Below, piece after piece: positions 21,945-34,800 of a stretch of 64,000 nt of DNA. The stretch's first letter is position 1; each line of letters starts with the position of its first letter. The position numbers were made by a program, and so were the translations under genes. The notes beneath the pieces were generated by a model. That model was given only the letters and a program-made list of their open reading frames with translations. It ran no database searches and had not been told where the DNA came from. Origin of the DNA: Cycas panzhihuaensis (taxonomy: Eukaryota; Cycadophyta); contig CM041465.1 of the NCBI GenBank assembly GCA_023213395.1, forward strand, positions 134,919,741 through 134,983,740, read 5' to 3'.

Positions 21945-24900
21945 ACTATAATAGCCTTTACCATATATATTGAAAATAATTTACTTTGAGTAATCACCTA
22001 CTAATGAATCTAAACTATGGTAGTATTTATCTCTAAAAATCCATCTACTAACGAGCTTAAACTATGGTAGTCATCTCCTATTATGTTTTCTGATGGGACC
22101 CTTCCTTTGAAATCTTGCTCTCCTATTCATTTAAGGGATGTAGAGTGGTTATTATCAAGAGAGAAACTATAGTGACCAACCCCTTTGAAGCATTTTTAAT
22201 GAGGCTAAACTATGACAACTATCATTTTTTCAAAGCCCCATTAATTTGAAGGGCAATCTAGTCTCTCCAATGATTAAGATTTATAGTATAGTTTGGATGA
22301 ACTTTAAAAAATAAACCTTTTTAGCTATCATAGTTTCAACTCTAATAGAATAATTTTCACTATTACCACATCATATATAGTTGTATCATTTAGGTCCCAC
22401 TTTTATTTAGATATCAAAAATAAGTTTAACTCTAATACTAAGTTACCACCATTCACCATCCTACTTTTATTCTGAAATAGGAGCTTCTGGTGATAAAGGG
22501 ATAAATGTTTCACCATAATCGGGCCTCTTGATATGATTAGGTTTATCTTTAGGTTGCTCTCTTCAAGCTAAGTTGGAGATGTTTTTCTTTCATACGTGTA
22601 TGTATGTTTCTTTGATAGTGTGAAAGGTTAGTGATTTGCTTTTGATGCATTATTATATGATTTGACCGTAGATTTATTTATGTTTTCTCTTTTATTATGT
22701 GGTTTATGATTATTATATGATTAGACGATTTATTATGTATGATGATAATTATGTCATTATTGATGACTGAGACTATGGTGTATTTTATACCTTCTACTCA
22801 ATGTAATGCCTACCTTGCTCTACGTCCCTCTCTCTTTGTTTGATTCTTTGTCTATTATCATCCTAGTGTTTAATCAACTTTAGCCTTATTTTTATCAATT
22901 TTTGGCATTTTCTTATAGTGATCTAATTCCCATTAAAGCCTACAATGCCTTTAGGAGACTCTAGTAAGTTAGTTTTGTCAAAAAATTATTTTTTGTTACT
23001 ATCTTTTTGGCCTTCCTGACTTATCACATTTTTTAGTAGACTTATTATATTTTTGATGAATTTATCATGTTTTTTAGCACACTTATCATATTTTTGGTGG
23101 ATTTATCATGCTTTTGGTGGTCTTACCAAAAGCATGACTTTCTTAATAAAATGTGACCATTGTGTTTTATTAAGAAAATCACATTTTTTTACCGTGTTAT
23201 TTATAAAATTCAACAATAAATACTAATATCCATGATTTTCTTAGTTCTAACTTACTAAAATCCAAGTAATCTGTCACCTTACCTACCCAACTACCTCCCA
23301 ACCTTTTGGATCCTATCCATACAAAGATTTTATTAGTGGAAATCAATTAATTCATGACAAAAAACCATGGCATTATTTTTTATATTGATTATTCTTTAGT
23401 CTAAATAAATTCTAGTGATCTAGTTGGGCTAGGGGCAGAAGGAGAATCTTTTAGAGAGTCTTTGGAAACTTATTTTTGAGAGATCTTCTAGGATTTTTCT
23501 GAGGTGAAGTCTATGCTACCAAACTTGTCAAACTTCTATGAGATCTTGCTCGTGTTTCCTTTGTTGTTTAAGACTTAAGTAGAGATTTGTCTCTATGAGA
23601 ATCTGTTTGTCATACTATGAGGAATGATGGAATATATTTACCTTATCTCCTGCTTAGTTCTCATGTCCAATTTCTCACTCATATATTAAGATTAATCTCT
23701 TATAATTTTATTGGTTTTTCTTGTGTTCACTACTCGCTTTATCAACATCTTTATCATCATTCTTATCATTCTCATGGCTATTTGGATTTGATAGTAAAGT
23801 GTTGAGTAGAAATAAGACACTATTCTAAGGCATACACGAATTATTTTGATTAACTTTGAGGTAATTTTGCTTAGATTAGTTGGTGATTTCTATTTTGAGT
23901 TGATGCATAATTTATTTGAAGTTTATTTTAAAAAAAAACAAAAAAATAAGAAAAAAAAAAGCTTTCTTTATTTCTTAGATTTTATTACTATTGAAATCTA
24001 CTAGCTTTATTGAACCTCTTTAGGTGATAAAGTTTAGAATTGAATTAGATTTGGTTCTTAAACTTTTATCATATTTGTTGAGTTATTAAAAGGTTATTTT
24101 TATGAATTAAACTAATTATAATTCTTGGTTATAATCCTTTCTTAAGTAATCATACCCTTCTTGTTTCATTTTTTATGTAAATCTCAATAAGTTTGGCCCT
24201 ACTAAGGGTTAGTATATTATATCCCAAACTTTTTTGAGAGGAAGTGAAGTAGAAAATAAGAACGAGTCATCAAGTAATATAGTTCTCCTCCTTTTCATGT
24301 AACGTTTACTTTAAGCACTATGCTTATTAGGATTATCTTAGTTTATTTGTGGACTTATATGTGAGAATTATTTCTTTCAAATCAATTATTATAATATTCA
24401 TATTGTGTTCTCTTTATCAATGAACATCATCATCTTAACATAAGGAGGGATTTAAAGTAAGTAAAATAATTTGGTTGCAAGCTTCACCACGAGCTACACA
24501 ACTTTTGTCCTAATTCTGATAGTTTCCTCTCTTTTCTTGGTTTTAAGATTTTTAAAAGACAAAAAGGGAAAAATAGAGTAAAGTAAATATATATTTTGTC
24601 TATCAATTGCTTACTTTATTTGTCTTTTATCATTTTACTTATATGCATAAGAAAATAATAGATTTTAGAAGGTTTGATCTAGTGGGTTTTAGGCTTATAC
24701 TTGTAATTACTTAATTACTTATTTCTTTACTCTTTTATCTTCTATTGAGTGCACTTAAATGCATGGAAAAGGAAATGAAAGAGTAAGTAATATGATAAAT
24801 ATAAGTACAACTTAAGCACCTAGATCTCTTTTGTCTCTTGTAATTTTCTTGGTCTATCACAAGGCATTTAATAAAAATATAAAAGTGAAAAGGAAAAGAA

Positions 24901-25180
24901 TTGCATGTTTGTATATTATATAATTTGATTCCTGGCATGTGTATTCTATGATATATTTATAAAAGCTAAGAGTGCATGTTAGCTCCTACATGTAGGTTTG
25001 GTTTCTTGATACTTTGTTTTGTTTGAGTGGGTTTGGATCTATTCTTCTTATATGCATGCAAATAATTTTGAATCTCATATTAGTATAATTCCCTTAGTTT
25101 AGAATGCATTCATAAGTAGACAAGACTCCTTTTTAGGAGCTTGTTGAAAGGTTCACTCCTTTACAGTAGTCCCTTTAGTC
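21945..25180 (+). repeat. T non-coding unit, plus orientation, continuing from 12983
   Basis: Order of landmarks, repeated in every T unit: 'cttaaactatggtag' repeats (21985-22100), a 9-bp-stem hairpin (22459-22482), an AT-rich palindrome tract (22700-23230), a block near 23430-23560, A-rich tails, and 'ggactccttcttaggag'-like sequence (25115-25145). The same order occurs on the minus strand at 30930-27900. The only stop-free stretch (23617-23805) has no domain; no gene is supported. Confidence 0.7.
23107..23177. other. Two adjacent perfect hairpins
   Basis: First: CATGCTTTTGGT 23107-23118 pairs with ACCAAAAGCATG 23125-23136, 12 bp with a 6-nt loop. Second: 23139-23151 pairs with 23165-23177, 13 bp with a 13-nt loop. 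Both lie in the palindrome tract of the T unit. Confidence 0.9.
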
Positions 25181-25799
25181 ATTCTAAAGTGATTAGCCTA
25201 AAGTTAGCAAACTAGTTATATAACAAGTTTTGGAGGAAAATTATGAAAGCTATAAGGATTTTAATTTGGGCCTATTATTTGCTACTATTTATAGTGCAAA
25301 AGATCTATTACTATAATTTTAAATAGATATAATATTTACTATAGGCATCAAATTGACCTCAAAGTATTCTTAAATAAGTGTAGTTTAAAGTCCATTTTCT
25401 GTTATAAGTGGTTTTGGTCCAATTGAATATTAGAATTAAAAGTTATTAACATTTTAGTAGCAAGTGCTATTATTTTCCCTAATATATCTTTTATGATATG
25501 CTAATGTTGTTTTGAGTGTAATTTTTTTATATGACATCCAATTTGAGTTTTGCCTAAACCATTGTAAAGAAGACTTAAAGACAAATGAAATCAGTGTAAA
25601 TAGGCCATAGTTTACACATTATATCATGGAGAATTTAATTAGTAAATTTAGATAAATAAATTTTGGCACAATAAAAAATTTATTTTTTGAGCAATTTGAG
25701 ACTTATTTTGGTATTTTTTTCATGACTTAAAAACCTCTTGAGTATATGATAATACAAATTAATGCCTATTGGGGCGAGCCTCCCCAGAAACCTTTAAAA
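25181..25799. other. Junction region, nothing recognised
   Basis: AT-rich DNA between the plus-strand T unit and the inverted region. A 'ggggcgagcctcccc' self-complementary word lies at about 25774-25788. No gene. Confidence 0.5.
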
Positions 25800-27895
25800 A
25801 AAAAAGAGATCCTCTTAAAGGTAACTATGGTAACATGTCTCAACAAATCCTTGACTCTCTTCTAAATAGAAGAGAAATATTTTTCTCTATGTGTTAAGGT
25901 AAAAATATCTAACTAACTACTAGCTAACCAACAATCAAAGCAAGAAGGAACAAAGAGAACTCAAATAAACAAATAATTTCTAATTACTTCCCCTTAAGGA
26001 GACAAGAAATTATATGGAGTTTCTCAATAAGTGGGAGGATTATTAAGGTCTTTACCCCAAAAAGTATCACCTTAGGCTCCCTATTGACTAAGCACCCAAA
26101 CCCTCCTAAAGGTGTGATCTAACTTAGGCCTCTACATAACCATAAAAGAAAAGACTATGTTGCACTAACTCTAGATTAAGAGGATTGATAAGTGAGAAGA
26201 ATGAGAAGATCTTAGGCCTTGGATTAATGACCTTATCAAGGGGTAGCCATTGGGAACTTCCTCACCCAAAGATGATCTACCTATGAAGTTGAATGACTCA
26301 AGGATGCTTATACCTAATTTTGGTGAGTCTTACATATTTAGAGTTTAATAAAGAAGAGAGAAATTACTCTCAACTGAAATCTTTATAGTTCAGAGCATGA
26401 CATAGAATGTATAATATCTAAGAAGAATGATTTTGTATGCCAAAAATATTTAGTCCTAGTTAATCAAACCTATCTTTGTAAAGAGAAGTCTTTGTATTCA
26501 AAGAAGAGTGAGCTTGCATATTGGGGATGGCAAGTCTTAATTAATCAAGAGCACTCTTATAGGGAGAATGTGACCTAACCTAGGGGGAACAAACAATATC
26601 ACATGCTTATGATATAGACTAATATGTCTCTTTTATTTAATAAAATTAATCACACAACAAAGCTATGCATAAACCATACAAGTGATAAAAGTAAGTAACT
26701 ATATTCACTCTAATTAATTTATATCTATGCACAATAATCACATCCTTCTCTTTTCCCTTTTTTTTTTGAAAACCAAACTACAATACAAATGTAGTATAAA
26801 CCCTAAGCACACATAAGAAAGAAGTCTAAAATCTTAGTTGTTCTTATTATTATTCTAATTATAAATTCCTTCACTTCTTTTATCTTTTCAATTTGTTAAT
26901 TAATAGAGGAAAATATATTACGAGATGCATCTTAACTTATGAATTCCCTTTCACTTTCCTCTAGTTGAGATAAATACCATCAAGTGAATGAGAGACAAAG
27001 AAGAAGCATCTCAAGATAAAAGAAAATAAATGTTTTAGTTAATTTTCTCTTTTCTTTTAAAGATTTATTTTTAGAGATAAGGATAATAAAAATAACTAGA
27101 GAAGGGAGGTTACAAAGTAAAGGGAAATTAAGATGTACCTTACATCCTCTGTATATTCACTTAAAAGATGACTAATTGCTAGAGGATCCAAGTGATATAA
27201 GAGAGTTAAGCTTTCAATACAAGAGTTAGGAGCAACATTCTTATGACTAGTATAACAATATAGTTCAATTGACAATCCAAACTACAAAGATGTTGTCATA
27301 CCTCTAATAAATCTATTCATTCTCTTACAATGAAAGAGAATGAATGAAGAGTTTATAATCCTATCTAAGAGGACTTAAGTCTCTCTTTGAAGCTCCTCTT
27401 ATAAAACCACTCACCTCCTTAAGGAGAGTTTGTTAACACTTGGGCTACATGAGTGAACTTCTCTAAAATTTATAAGTAAGAGTTTTATTGAGAGGGAGCT
27501 AGTTCTCCAAGTAAAAACTATTATACTAACAAGAGTTCAATCATACCAAAAAATATACAAAAATAAAAAGTGTCATTCAAACTTAAAATAAAAATTACAA
27601 GCCTATTTGGAAACTTCACATGTAAGTAGTAAGGAAAACACCAACAAAATAAAGTGGAAAACAATTAACAAACACTTTACCCAAAAAGAGAGGGAAGGAG
27701 ATACCTCAAATCTGTGCTCTGATGTCTCCATGGTGCTTCAAGTAAGACTCCAACTTTAAAAAATATTTGAAGGAAACTTTGAAGAGAGGAAGAGAAGTTG
27801 GAATAAGAGATTGAACTAGGAAAAGGAGCGAGTAGAAGAAAATATAGCCAAAGGAGTGGTTTTTTGGCTTTGGGCCAACTAAAATAGGGTGTCTA
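25800..27895 (-). other. Unassigned 2.1 kb beside the inverted T unit
   Basis: On the minus strand this begins at about 27895 with TGTAGACACCC, a sequence typical of plant LTR starts, immediately after the inverted T unit's 'ggactccttcttaggag' landmark. No matching LTR end, PBS or coding region was found, and every frame is full of stops. It may be LTR or leader of T or of another element. Confidence 0.4.
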
Positions 27896-27899
27896 CAAT

Positions 27900-30800
27900 G
27901 ATTAGTCTAAAGTGTAAGTCTTTTCACCAACTCCTAAGAAGGAGTCCTTGCCTACTTGTGGATATACTCTTAATGATGGTAATGACAACAAATCAAAATG
28001 GAAACAATTGTATGTAATGAGAAACTAAAATAAATCTAAGTCTAATATTAGAAAGAACCTATATGCAATAGCTAGGATGAATCTTTTATTTACATTAAGA
28101 CACCAAGCAACATGCATGAAAGTAAATACAAGCAAAAACGACACAAGAAGTAAAGGAGATCTAGGTATGAAAATTATGCTTACAATTATCCTACCACTTA
28201 CTCTTTTACTTCTTTTTCTACTTATTAGGTATACTTAATAGAATATCATAAAGTAAAGAGACAGGTAATTAATCAATTATGAGTTCAAGCCAAAGACCCA
28301 CATTATTAGACCACAAAAATAAAAGATTTTCTCCTTTTCTTGTGTTTGTAGATGTAACAAGTATAAGTAATCAAAGTAAATAAGTTGAGAACTAGAGATA
28401 ATTTACTTTGGTTTCTTTTCCTCATTTTAAGTGTTTAATAATTTTTGAAACTAAGAAAGGAAAAATATATTTAAAGGAAATAGATTTGTGTACCTGATGA
28501 TTGGGTTTATGATTTTCCTAGCTTGATATCCCTCCTTCTGTCAAAGTTAAACTTAATGATGAAAGTAACAAAATACAAGTATTATAAATATTGGCAAAAA
28601 TGTTAATATCTCCTAATGAAATTCTTCAAACAAGCAAAAATAAATTTTAGCTACCATATAACAAAAAATAACCTTTACATGTAAGGAAAAGACCTACTTT
28701 GACCAATAACTATCTTCAATTTCTAATTCTACCTCTTCTCAAGAGTTCAAGAATTTATATTCTAACTTTTTGAAGGGCTAAACTAATTGAAAATTAGGAG
28801 AAAAAGAGGATTAGAGAGTAAAAATCACAAAAATAAAATTAAATCACTTTTAGCTAGCTAAATATACCATTAGACTATGTAATTTTAAAAGTAATAAGAG
28901 CTAAATAACAAGAACAAGAAAACCTTTTTTTAGTTTTTTAATCTTTTTAACAAAATCTGCTAGCAATAAAACCAAACAATTTTACCTCAAAGATAATTGA
29001 TTCCATTGATATTTACCTTAGACGGGTACTAAGTTTCTATCCATTCTTCACCATCAAGTCCTTAAAGCCATGGGGATGGTAGAAATGATGATAAAAGTAC
29101 TAAAAGAGAGGGTAAACAACATAAGAAAAAGTAGCGAAAGTTGTAGGAGATCAATTTCAATGGATTAATGATCAATAAAAACCTAAGAACTTAGTAGGAG
29201 ATATGGAAAATATAGCCCATTATTCCTCACAATAGGTTCAACTAAGTCTCATAGGGATGGATCCCCAATTAGATCTCAAACAATGTAGGTAAGACAAAAT
29301 AAATCTCATAAAAAACTAGGAAATCTTGAAAGCAAAAACTCACTTCAGAAAGAATGCATATAAGAAAAATATCAGACTATCTAAAAGGTCATAACTAGGA
29401 TTTGATACTATTAATGGATGCTATTGTATGCCTCTTTCCTACCTCCAACTCTCTCAGATCATGGAATTAATATCAATTAGAAATTATGCTATAATTTTTG
29501 GTTATGATCTCAATAATTTCTAACCAAAAGTCTACATGGATCTATTTCTAAAGGTTGAGAGCTAGTCAAAGAAGGTTAAGTAATAAGTTCTTAAAGATCT
29601 AGGTGGCAGTTAATGAGAAAAAAAGGGAAATCAATATTCCTATTAAAAAAATTATGAGTAGCACAATCAAAAATATGATTTCCTTTATGAAACATGATGG
29701 TCACATTTTATTAAGGACTAAAAATGTGATTTTATTAATAAAATATGGTGGTTATATTTTATTAATAAAATCATATTTTTGACATAACAAAAAATGTAAT
29801 TAAGAGGAAATGATTAAAAAATAAAAATAATTTTTTTAAATCTTTGATTAATTAGTCTACGAAGATTATTTAATTTAAAACAATGACTAATAAAGTTAGA
29901 ATTAGTAAAATTTAGAGAGTTAAACATATAAAAAGATCAACAAAAGTGAGTTGAAACGACATCAAATAGAAAGTAGAATGGCAAACAAGGAAGTTAAATG
30001 ATATGATTTCATATTAGGTAGAAGATAAGACATGCTCTATAGTATCAATCATTGGAAAATGGATAATCACTGTCACATACAATTAATTATTTAGTCATTA
30101 TATCATAGCCTAAAGTAATATGATAAAATCCAAAAAATGAATATAAACATAACCAATCCATGATATAATGGATTAAGAACTAATAACTAACTCCACACAA
30201 TAGAAGACATAATAAAATACACACATTAGAGTCCATTATTGAATGATATATTATAAACATCCTAATTAAGTAAAGGCGCCTAATTTTAGTGAAATATTTA
30301 CCCTATTGTCACCATAAGCTCTTACTTTAGAATGAAAGTAGCATCGTGAATGGTGGAAACTTGGAGTCAGAAGTAGATATATTCTTGATGCCATAATGAA
30401 AGTGAAACTTAAATGATGAAACTATAGATAATGGGGTAATGGTGAAAACAACTTTGATTAATACTAACTCTAATAAGGTTAGGAATAACACTTTCAAACT
30501 ATAACCAAACTAGTGATCTTTGTCATTGGTGATACTAGGTTAACCATTGAATCGATGGGGCTTGAAAAAGAGTGGGTGTTGCCATAGTTTAACCTCATTA
30601 GCAATTCTTTAGAGAAAAGGTTGTATGCAAGAGTATAATGGGAGAAGACTACCATAGTTTGGGCTCATTAATAGATGTCTTTTTAGAGATAATAACTACC
30701 ATAGTTTAAGATCATTAATAGGTGACTTTTCAGAGCATGATAATCATAGTTTAGGATCTTCAACATATGAATTCTCAGAGCATGACTATCATAGTTTAAG

Positions 30801-30930
30801 TTCTTTAATAGGTGAATTCTTAGAGCATAGTTAATTTATACTTATTTCAAAGTGGTAATTTATGCTCATTTTGAATCAGTAGTTTATACTCATTTTAGAG
30901 TGTTTCCCCCAACTTGAAATAAGAGTTATC
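27900..30930 (-). repeat. T non-coding unit, inverted copy
   Basis: Reading the minus strand from 30930: repeats of 'cttaaactatgatag' type (30900-30590), the conserved hairpin (30343-30320), the palindrome tract (29800-29690), 'gccacctagat' (about 29615), then the remaining landmarks down to 'aaggactccttcttaggag' (about 27935). Same order as 21945-25180 but inverted, with about 2.7 kb between the arms. It is continuous with the aRNH half at 31146-30920. Confidence 0.7.
29720..29780. other. 27-bp-stem palindrome
   Basis: 29720-29746 pairs with 29754-29780, loop GGTGGTT. One G-T pair at 29726/29774; all other positions pair. It is the longest hairpin I found in the window outside the pure TA runs. 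Confidence 0.9.
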
Positions 30931-31146
30931 TAAGACAATTATCTAGAATATGAGATACTAAAGAGTCAACTTTAGCATTGTAATTATGTGAGATATACTA
31001 TATAGTAACTAATAAAAAGGATGACGGAAATAATAAATCCTAATGGTGAAAAGCAAGTAACTAAGGAAAGTGGATATAATATATACCAAGTAACTAATAA
31101 ACTACTACTTAAGAATTAGAGTACAAGTTGATGGGACCATGGTAAA
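30920..31146 (-). pseudogene. aRNH copy 2, C-terminal half
   Basis: Minus-strand sequence from 31146 downward reads on from the N-terminal half that ends at 39190. It follows aRNH copy 1 from about 9725: a 'ttttaccatg' stretch, 'tagttacttggtatatat', and 'aaagttgactctttagtatctcatat' (copy 1 'gaagttgactctttagtctcttatat'). Protein landmarks: KVDSLVSHIL against EVDSLVSYIL in copy 1. The break between the halves is the copia B insertion with its ATACT duplication. Confidence 0.82.
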
Positions 31147-31151
31147 AGTAT
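31147..31151 (-). repeat. Target site duplication of copia B (3' side), ATACT on minus strand
   Basis: AGTAT on the plus strand, reading ATACT on the element's strand, directly outside the 3' LTR. Same as 39186-39190 outside the 5' LTR. Confidence 0.88.
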
Positions 31152-31637
31152 TGAAGAGAAAATATAGCTGAGAAGCAATGTGATAACAAAATTCTAAACC
31201 ATGCAAAGAACAAATAACATAAACAAATCAAACACTCAACAAAGAACACCAGGAGATTCAGGTCTAAATCTGAGCAATAGCTAAAGAATTATAGAGATGA
31301 ACCCTAGCTCTTCTCCTCAACTCATCCATGACCATTACATCATGTTCATATGTTACATGTATCATTACATAAGAATATATAGACACAACATTACAAGATA
31401 CCACCTTGTGATTTTTATAATATAATGGGCATGAATCATTGGGCTGATAAAGACCCCTATAAGACACCCAAAAAATTTTCTCAGGGGCTTCCGCCCTCGA
31501 ACCCCCACCTAGGGGGCTGTTGGCCCACTAGACCCCTTAGCTGAGGGCCCTACAATGGGCCCCCACACCCCACAAAGGGGCTTGAGTGTAACACCTATAC
31601 CCATGTAACACTTACAAAGTGTTTAATATATCTAGCA
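31152..31637 (-). repeat. Copia B 3' LTR
   Basis: 486 bp on the minus strand, TGCTAGATATAT to CTCTTCA. Roughly 84% identical by eye to the 5' LTR at 39191-39692, with a deletion of about 20 bp that removes an 'aataaa' present in the 5' copy. A GC-rich, self-complementary block lies at about 31475-31610. Confidence 0.92.
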
Positions 31638-31650
31638 ATCTCCTATTTGT
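31638..31650 (-). other. Copia B polypurine-tract-like site
   Basis: ATAGGAGAT next to the LTR start on the minus strand; weak but in the right place. Confidence 0.55.
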
Positions 31651-31739
31651 TGAACACTTTATAAGAAAACCTGCATACGTAACTATTGAATGCCAAAATC
31701 ACAAACACCCATTACAATTCTACACCATCTACATTTTTC

Positions 31740-32245
31740 TATGTTAATAATCTTAGTCAATGAGTCTCTAACATTCGCTTATGTAGCAATCTTCTACAAA
31801 TCTACCTTGTGATCTTGAACTATTTCCCTCATAAAATGGAACTGCACATCAATATGCTTTGACTGAGTATGAAAAATAGGATTCTTTGCTAGGTAGATTG
31901 CACTTTGACAATCACAATCTATCCTTACAGTATTATGCTTAAAGCCAATATCTGTGCATAATCTTTGTAACTAAACCACTTCCTTGCATGCATGAGTAGC
32001 TGTCATATACTCTGCTTTGATGCTAGAAAGTGCCATAACTTATTGTCTTTTACTCATCCAGTTGATTTCACCACCATAAAGGGTAAAAACCTAACCGCTT
32101 GTAGATCTTCTGTTATCAAGATCTCTAACCCAATCAGCATCAACAAAACCTCTCAAGTTTACTATTCTACTCTTCATAGGATCTCCTTGATAGTAAACTC
32201 CATAGTCTGATGTACCTCATAGATACCTGAAAATTCTTTTCACAA
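31740..32245 (-). pseudogene. Copia B RNase H
   Basis: Minus strand: FVDADWVRDLDNRRSTSGYV (catalytic Asp), then an INWMSKRQ-like stretch followed by LSSIKAEYM (Glu), IDCDCQSAIYLAKNPIFH (Asp) and SKHIDVQFHFMRE. Closing 'FTKPL' is degraded to SLTKI. Several stops. The three catalytic positions remain readable. Confidence 0.9.
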
Positions 32246-33250
32246 CCACCTAATTCTCCCTACTTAGGTTTGAAATATACCTGCTAACTACTCCCACTGC
32301 ATGGGCAACGTTTGGTCGAGTGAAAACCATTGCATACATCAAGCTACTAACAGCACTAGCATAAGGGCCAAATGCCATGTCTTCAACCTTTTGGTGACTC
32401 TTTAGGCATTGTTCAGTTGGTGATTTTAAACCAACAAGAAGAGGAACATTAACTGGTTTACTATCTTGCAACCTAAACTATTACAATATTGTTTCAATGT
32501 ACCATCTTTGGCTAAGCCAAATCTTTCTATTTCTCCTATCCCTTTTAATCTCAATATCCAAAATAAAATGTGCAACACTAAGGTCCTTCATCTCAAAGTG
32601 AGATGCCAGTTGGTCTTTCACAAGTTGGTTCATTCTTTTATTGTTACCAACTAAAAGTATGCCATCAATATATAAAGCCAGAATAACAAAATGGTCACCG
32701 ACTTGCTTACAATAAACATAATGATCTGCTTTGCTACATACAAAGCTATCCGCCAACATATATAAATCAAACTTTTGATACCACATCCTTGGTGACTGTT
32801 TCAAGCCATATAATGACTTTTCCAACCTACACACCATATCCTCCTTTCTTGCAACTTCAAACCATTTAGGCTGTAACATATAAATTTCTTCCTCGAGGTC
32901 ACCATGAAGAAATACAGTCTTCACATCCATTTGATCCACCTCAAGGTCATATGTAGCTTTTACAACTAACAAAAATCTAATTGAAGCAACTTTTACAATA
33001 GGAGAAAATACCTTACCAAAATCTATTCCCTTGACCTAGGAATAGCCCTTTACTACCAAGTGAGCCTTGTACCTTTTCACAGTACCATATCCTTAGAACA
33101 TCTTCTTGAAGATCCATTTGTTATCAACAAGTTTTTTACCATCAAGAAGATCCACCAAATTTCACATATTATTTTTGTCCAAGGCCATCATTTCTTCTTG
33201 CATGGCCTTCATCTACAGTTGGCTCTCTTTTGACTCTAGAGCCTCTTGAA
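32246..33250 (-). pseudogene. Copia B reverse transcriptase
   Basis: The longest open stretch of this element, 32972-32481 (163 codons), lies here. In order: KWIFKK, YKAHLVVKGYS, DQMDVKTVFLHGDLEEEIYM, CRLEKSLYGLKQSPRMWYQK, LALYIDGILLVGNN and MKDLSVAHFILDIEIKRD, followed after a stop by SSLMYAMVFTRPNVAHAVGV (in 32471-32250). The catalytic box is YIDG at 32661-32672 where YVDD is expected, so the second Asp is lost although the frame around it is open. Stops before 32972 separate the fingers. Confidence 0.93.
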
Positions 33251-33496
33251 CAGTACCTGGATCACTATCTGTAGTAGATAAAACATAAGCGTAGTGATGA
33301 AATTTTTTAAGAATATACCTGTCATGTTGTTTTCTCTCATGAGTTGATCTTCTCAAGATATAGGGTTCTTGAGGTTGAGCTACCTCTACAACTAGGTCTT
33401 CCTCTTCAGTTGACTCATATTTTGATGCAGAATCTTTATCCCTTACTTTAAATTATACCTTCTTAGAGTATTCCTTCTCTAGTTCTTTATCCTGCT

Positions 33497-34370
33497 TTAG
33501 AGACTTGAACTCCTTTCTAAAGATAACACCATGACTATACACAACCTTTTGTATTTTAAGATTATATACCATTTAATACCATCACCATAGCTAATGAAAA
33601 TAATCTTTTGTGCTTTGAAATCAAGCTTAGTCCTTTGGTGTTTAGGAATATGCATAAAAGTTTTACAACCAAAAACTCTAAGACGACCAAGAGATGGTTT
33701 CTTACTAAACCCCACTTCTTCAGGTGTTTTGTATACTAAGGCAGTTATCAATGATCTATTTATCAGGTAGCTTGCAGTCATCACAGCCTCTACCCATAAT
33801 TTCTTCTCTAATCTATTAGCACTAAGCATACTCCTTGATATCTCTAGCAAGGTCCTATTCATCCTTTCAGCAACTTCATTCTGCTATGGCATATAGGGAA
33901 TTGTCTTTGCCTTGCTATCCCATACTGTTTACAAAACTGCTCAAATTCCTTTGAGCAAAACTCATCTCTATTATCAGTCCTTAGTACCTTGATCTACCTG
34001 TCACTTTGATTCTCGACTAAGGCCTTGAATTCTTTAAATTTACTTAAGACTTTAGATTTCTTCTTAAGAAAGTATAGCCATATCTTTCTCAAGAAATCGT
34101 CTATGAATGAAACAAAGTATTTGGATAGACCTAATGAGGGTGCATCAATATGTCCAAAAATATCACTGTGCATTAATTGCAAAATACCCTTTTCTCTCTT
34201 CAAGTTTGAAGGAAAATTGACCTGATTCTGTTTTCCATACACACAATGTTCATAGAAATCAAAATCAAAGGAGTCATTAATTCTAGTTATGTCTTCTACC
34301 ATACTTTTTAAGAATAAATCATGGAGGCCTTTCTCTCTAATATGGCCCAATCTTTGATGCCACAACATAG
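33497..34370 (-). pseudogene. Copia B integrase
   Basis: Two open stretches, 34368-33994 and 33862-33497. MLWHQRLGHIREKGLHDLFL and FYEHCVYGKQNQVNF form the GAG-pre-integrase part, with one zinc ligand doubtful. The core has MHSDIFGHIDAPSLGLSKYF, FIDDFLRKIWLYFLKKK, LRTDNRDEFCSKEFEQF and NEVAERMNRTLLEISRSML, so D, D and E are all present. WVEAVMTASYLINRSLITAL and FGCKTFMHIPKHQRTKLDFK follow. One frameshift lies near 33880-33960 and a stop precedes the NEVAERM segment. Confidence 0.93.
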
Positions 34371-34599
34371 TTTTACCAGCAAGTGATATTTGAGTCCCAT
34401 CTTCTTTATTGCTACTTTCTGTAATAGCTAGACTTCAACTTCTAGCACACACCGTACTTGCATCAAGCTTGTATAGTGTTCCAAATTGGATCCCTCTTAT
34501 TAATACCAATGCTCCTCAAACCATTTTACAATTATCTTTATTAGAGATCACCTATATTCCTGCATCACCTAATTGATTTAGAGATAATAGACTCATAGC

Positions 34600-34800
34600 C
34601 AAACTAGGAATATGACTCATATTAGGGTTAGTTTTAACCCTTCCATCCCCAAATCGAACCTTTACCCTTCCATGACCTATAATTTTATATGGGTAATGAT
34701 CCCCAAGAAATACTTCACCTCTATAAATCCTTATGTATTCACAAAATCAGTCCCTATGGGGAGCAACATGAAGCAAAGCACTAGAGTTAATTAACCAAGA
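34600..34800 (-). pseudogene. Copia B protease
   Basis: Active-site strand reads WLINSSALLHVA; the usual DSG is NSS (34780-34788 and preceding codons), so the catalytic Asp has become Asn. Downstream, DHYPYKIIGHGRVKVRFGDG and MSHIPSLAMSLLSLNQLG match the copia protease end. One stop after the active site. Confidence 0.85.

Noticed and set aside
25770-25790. GGGGCGAGCCTCCCC as a gypsy primer site
   Set aside because: No LTR end precedes it and it does not match a tRNA 3' end that I recognise.
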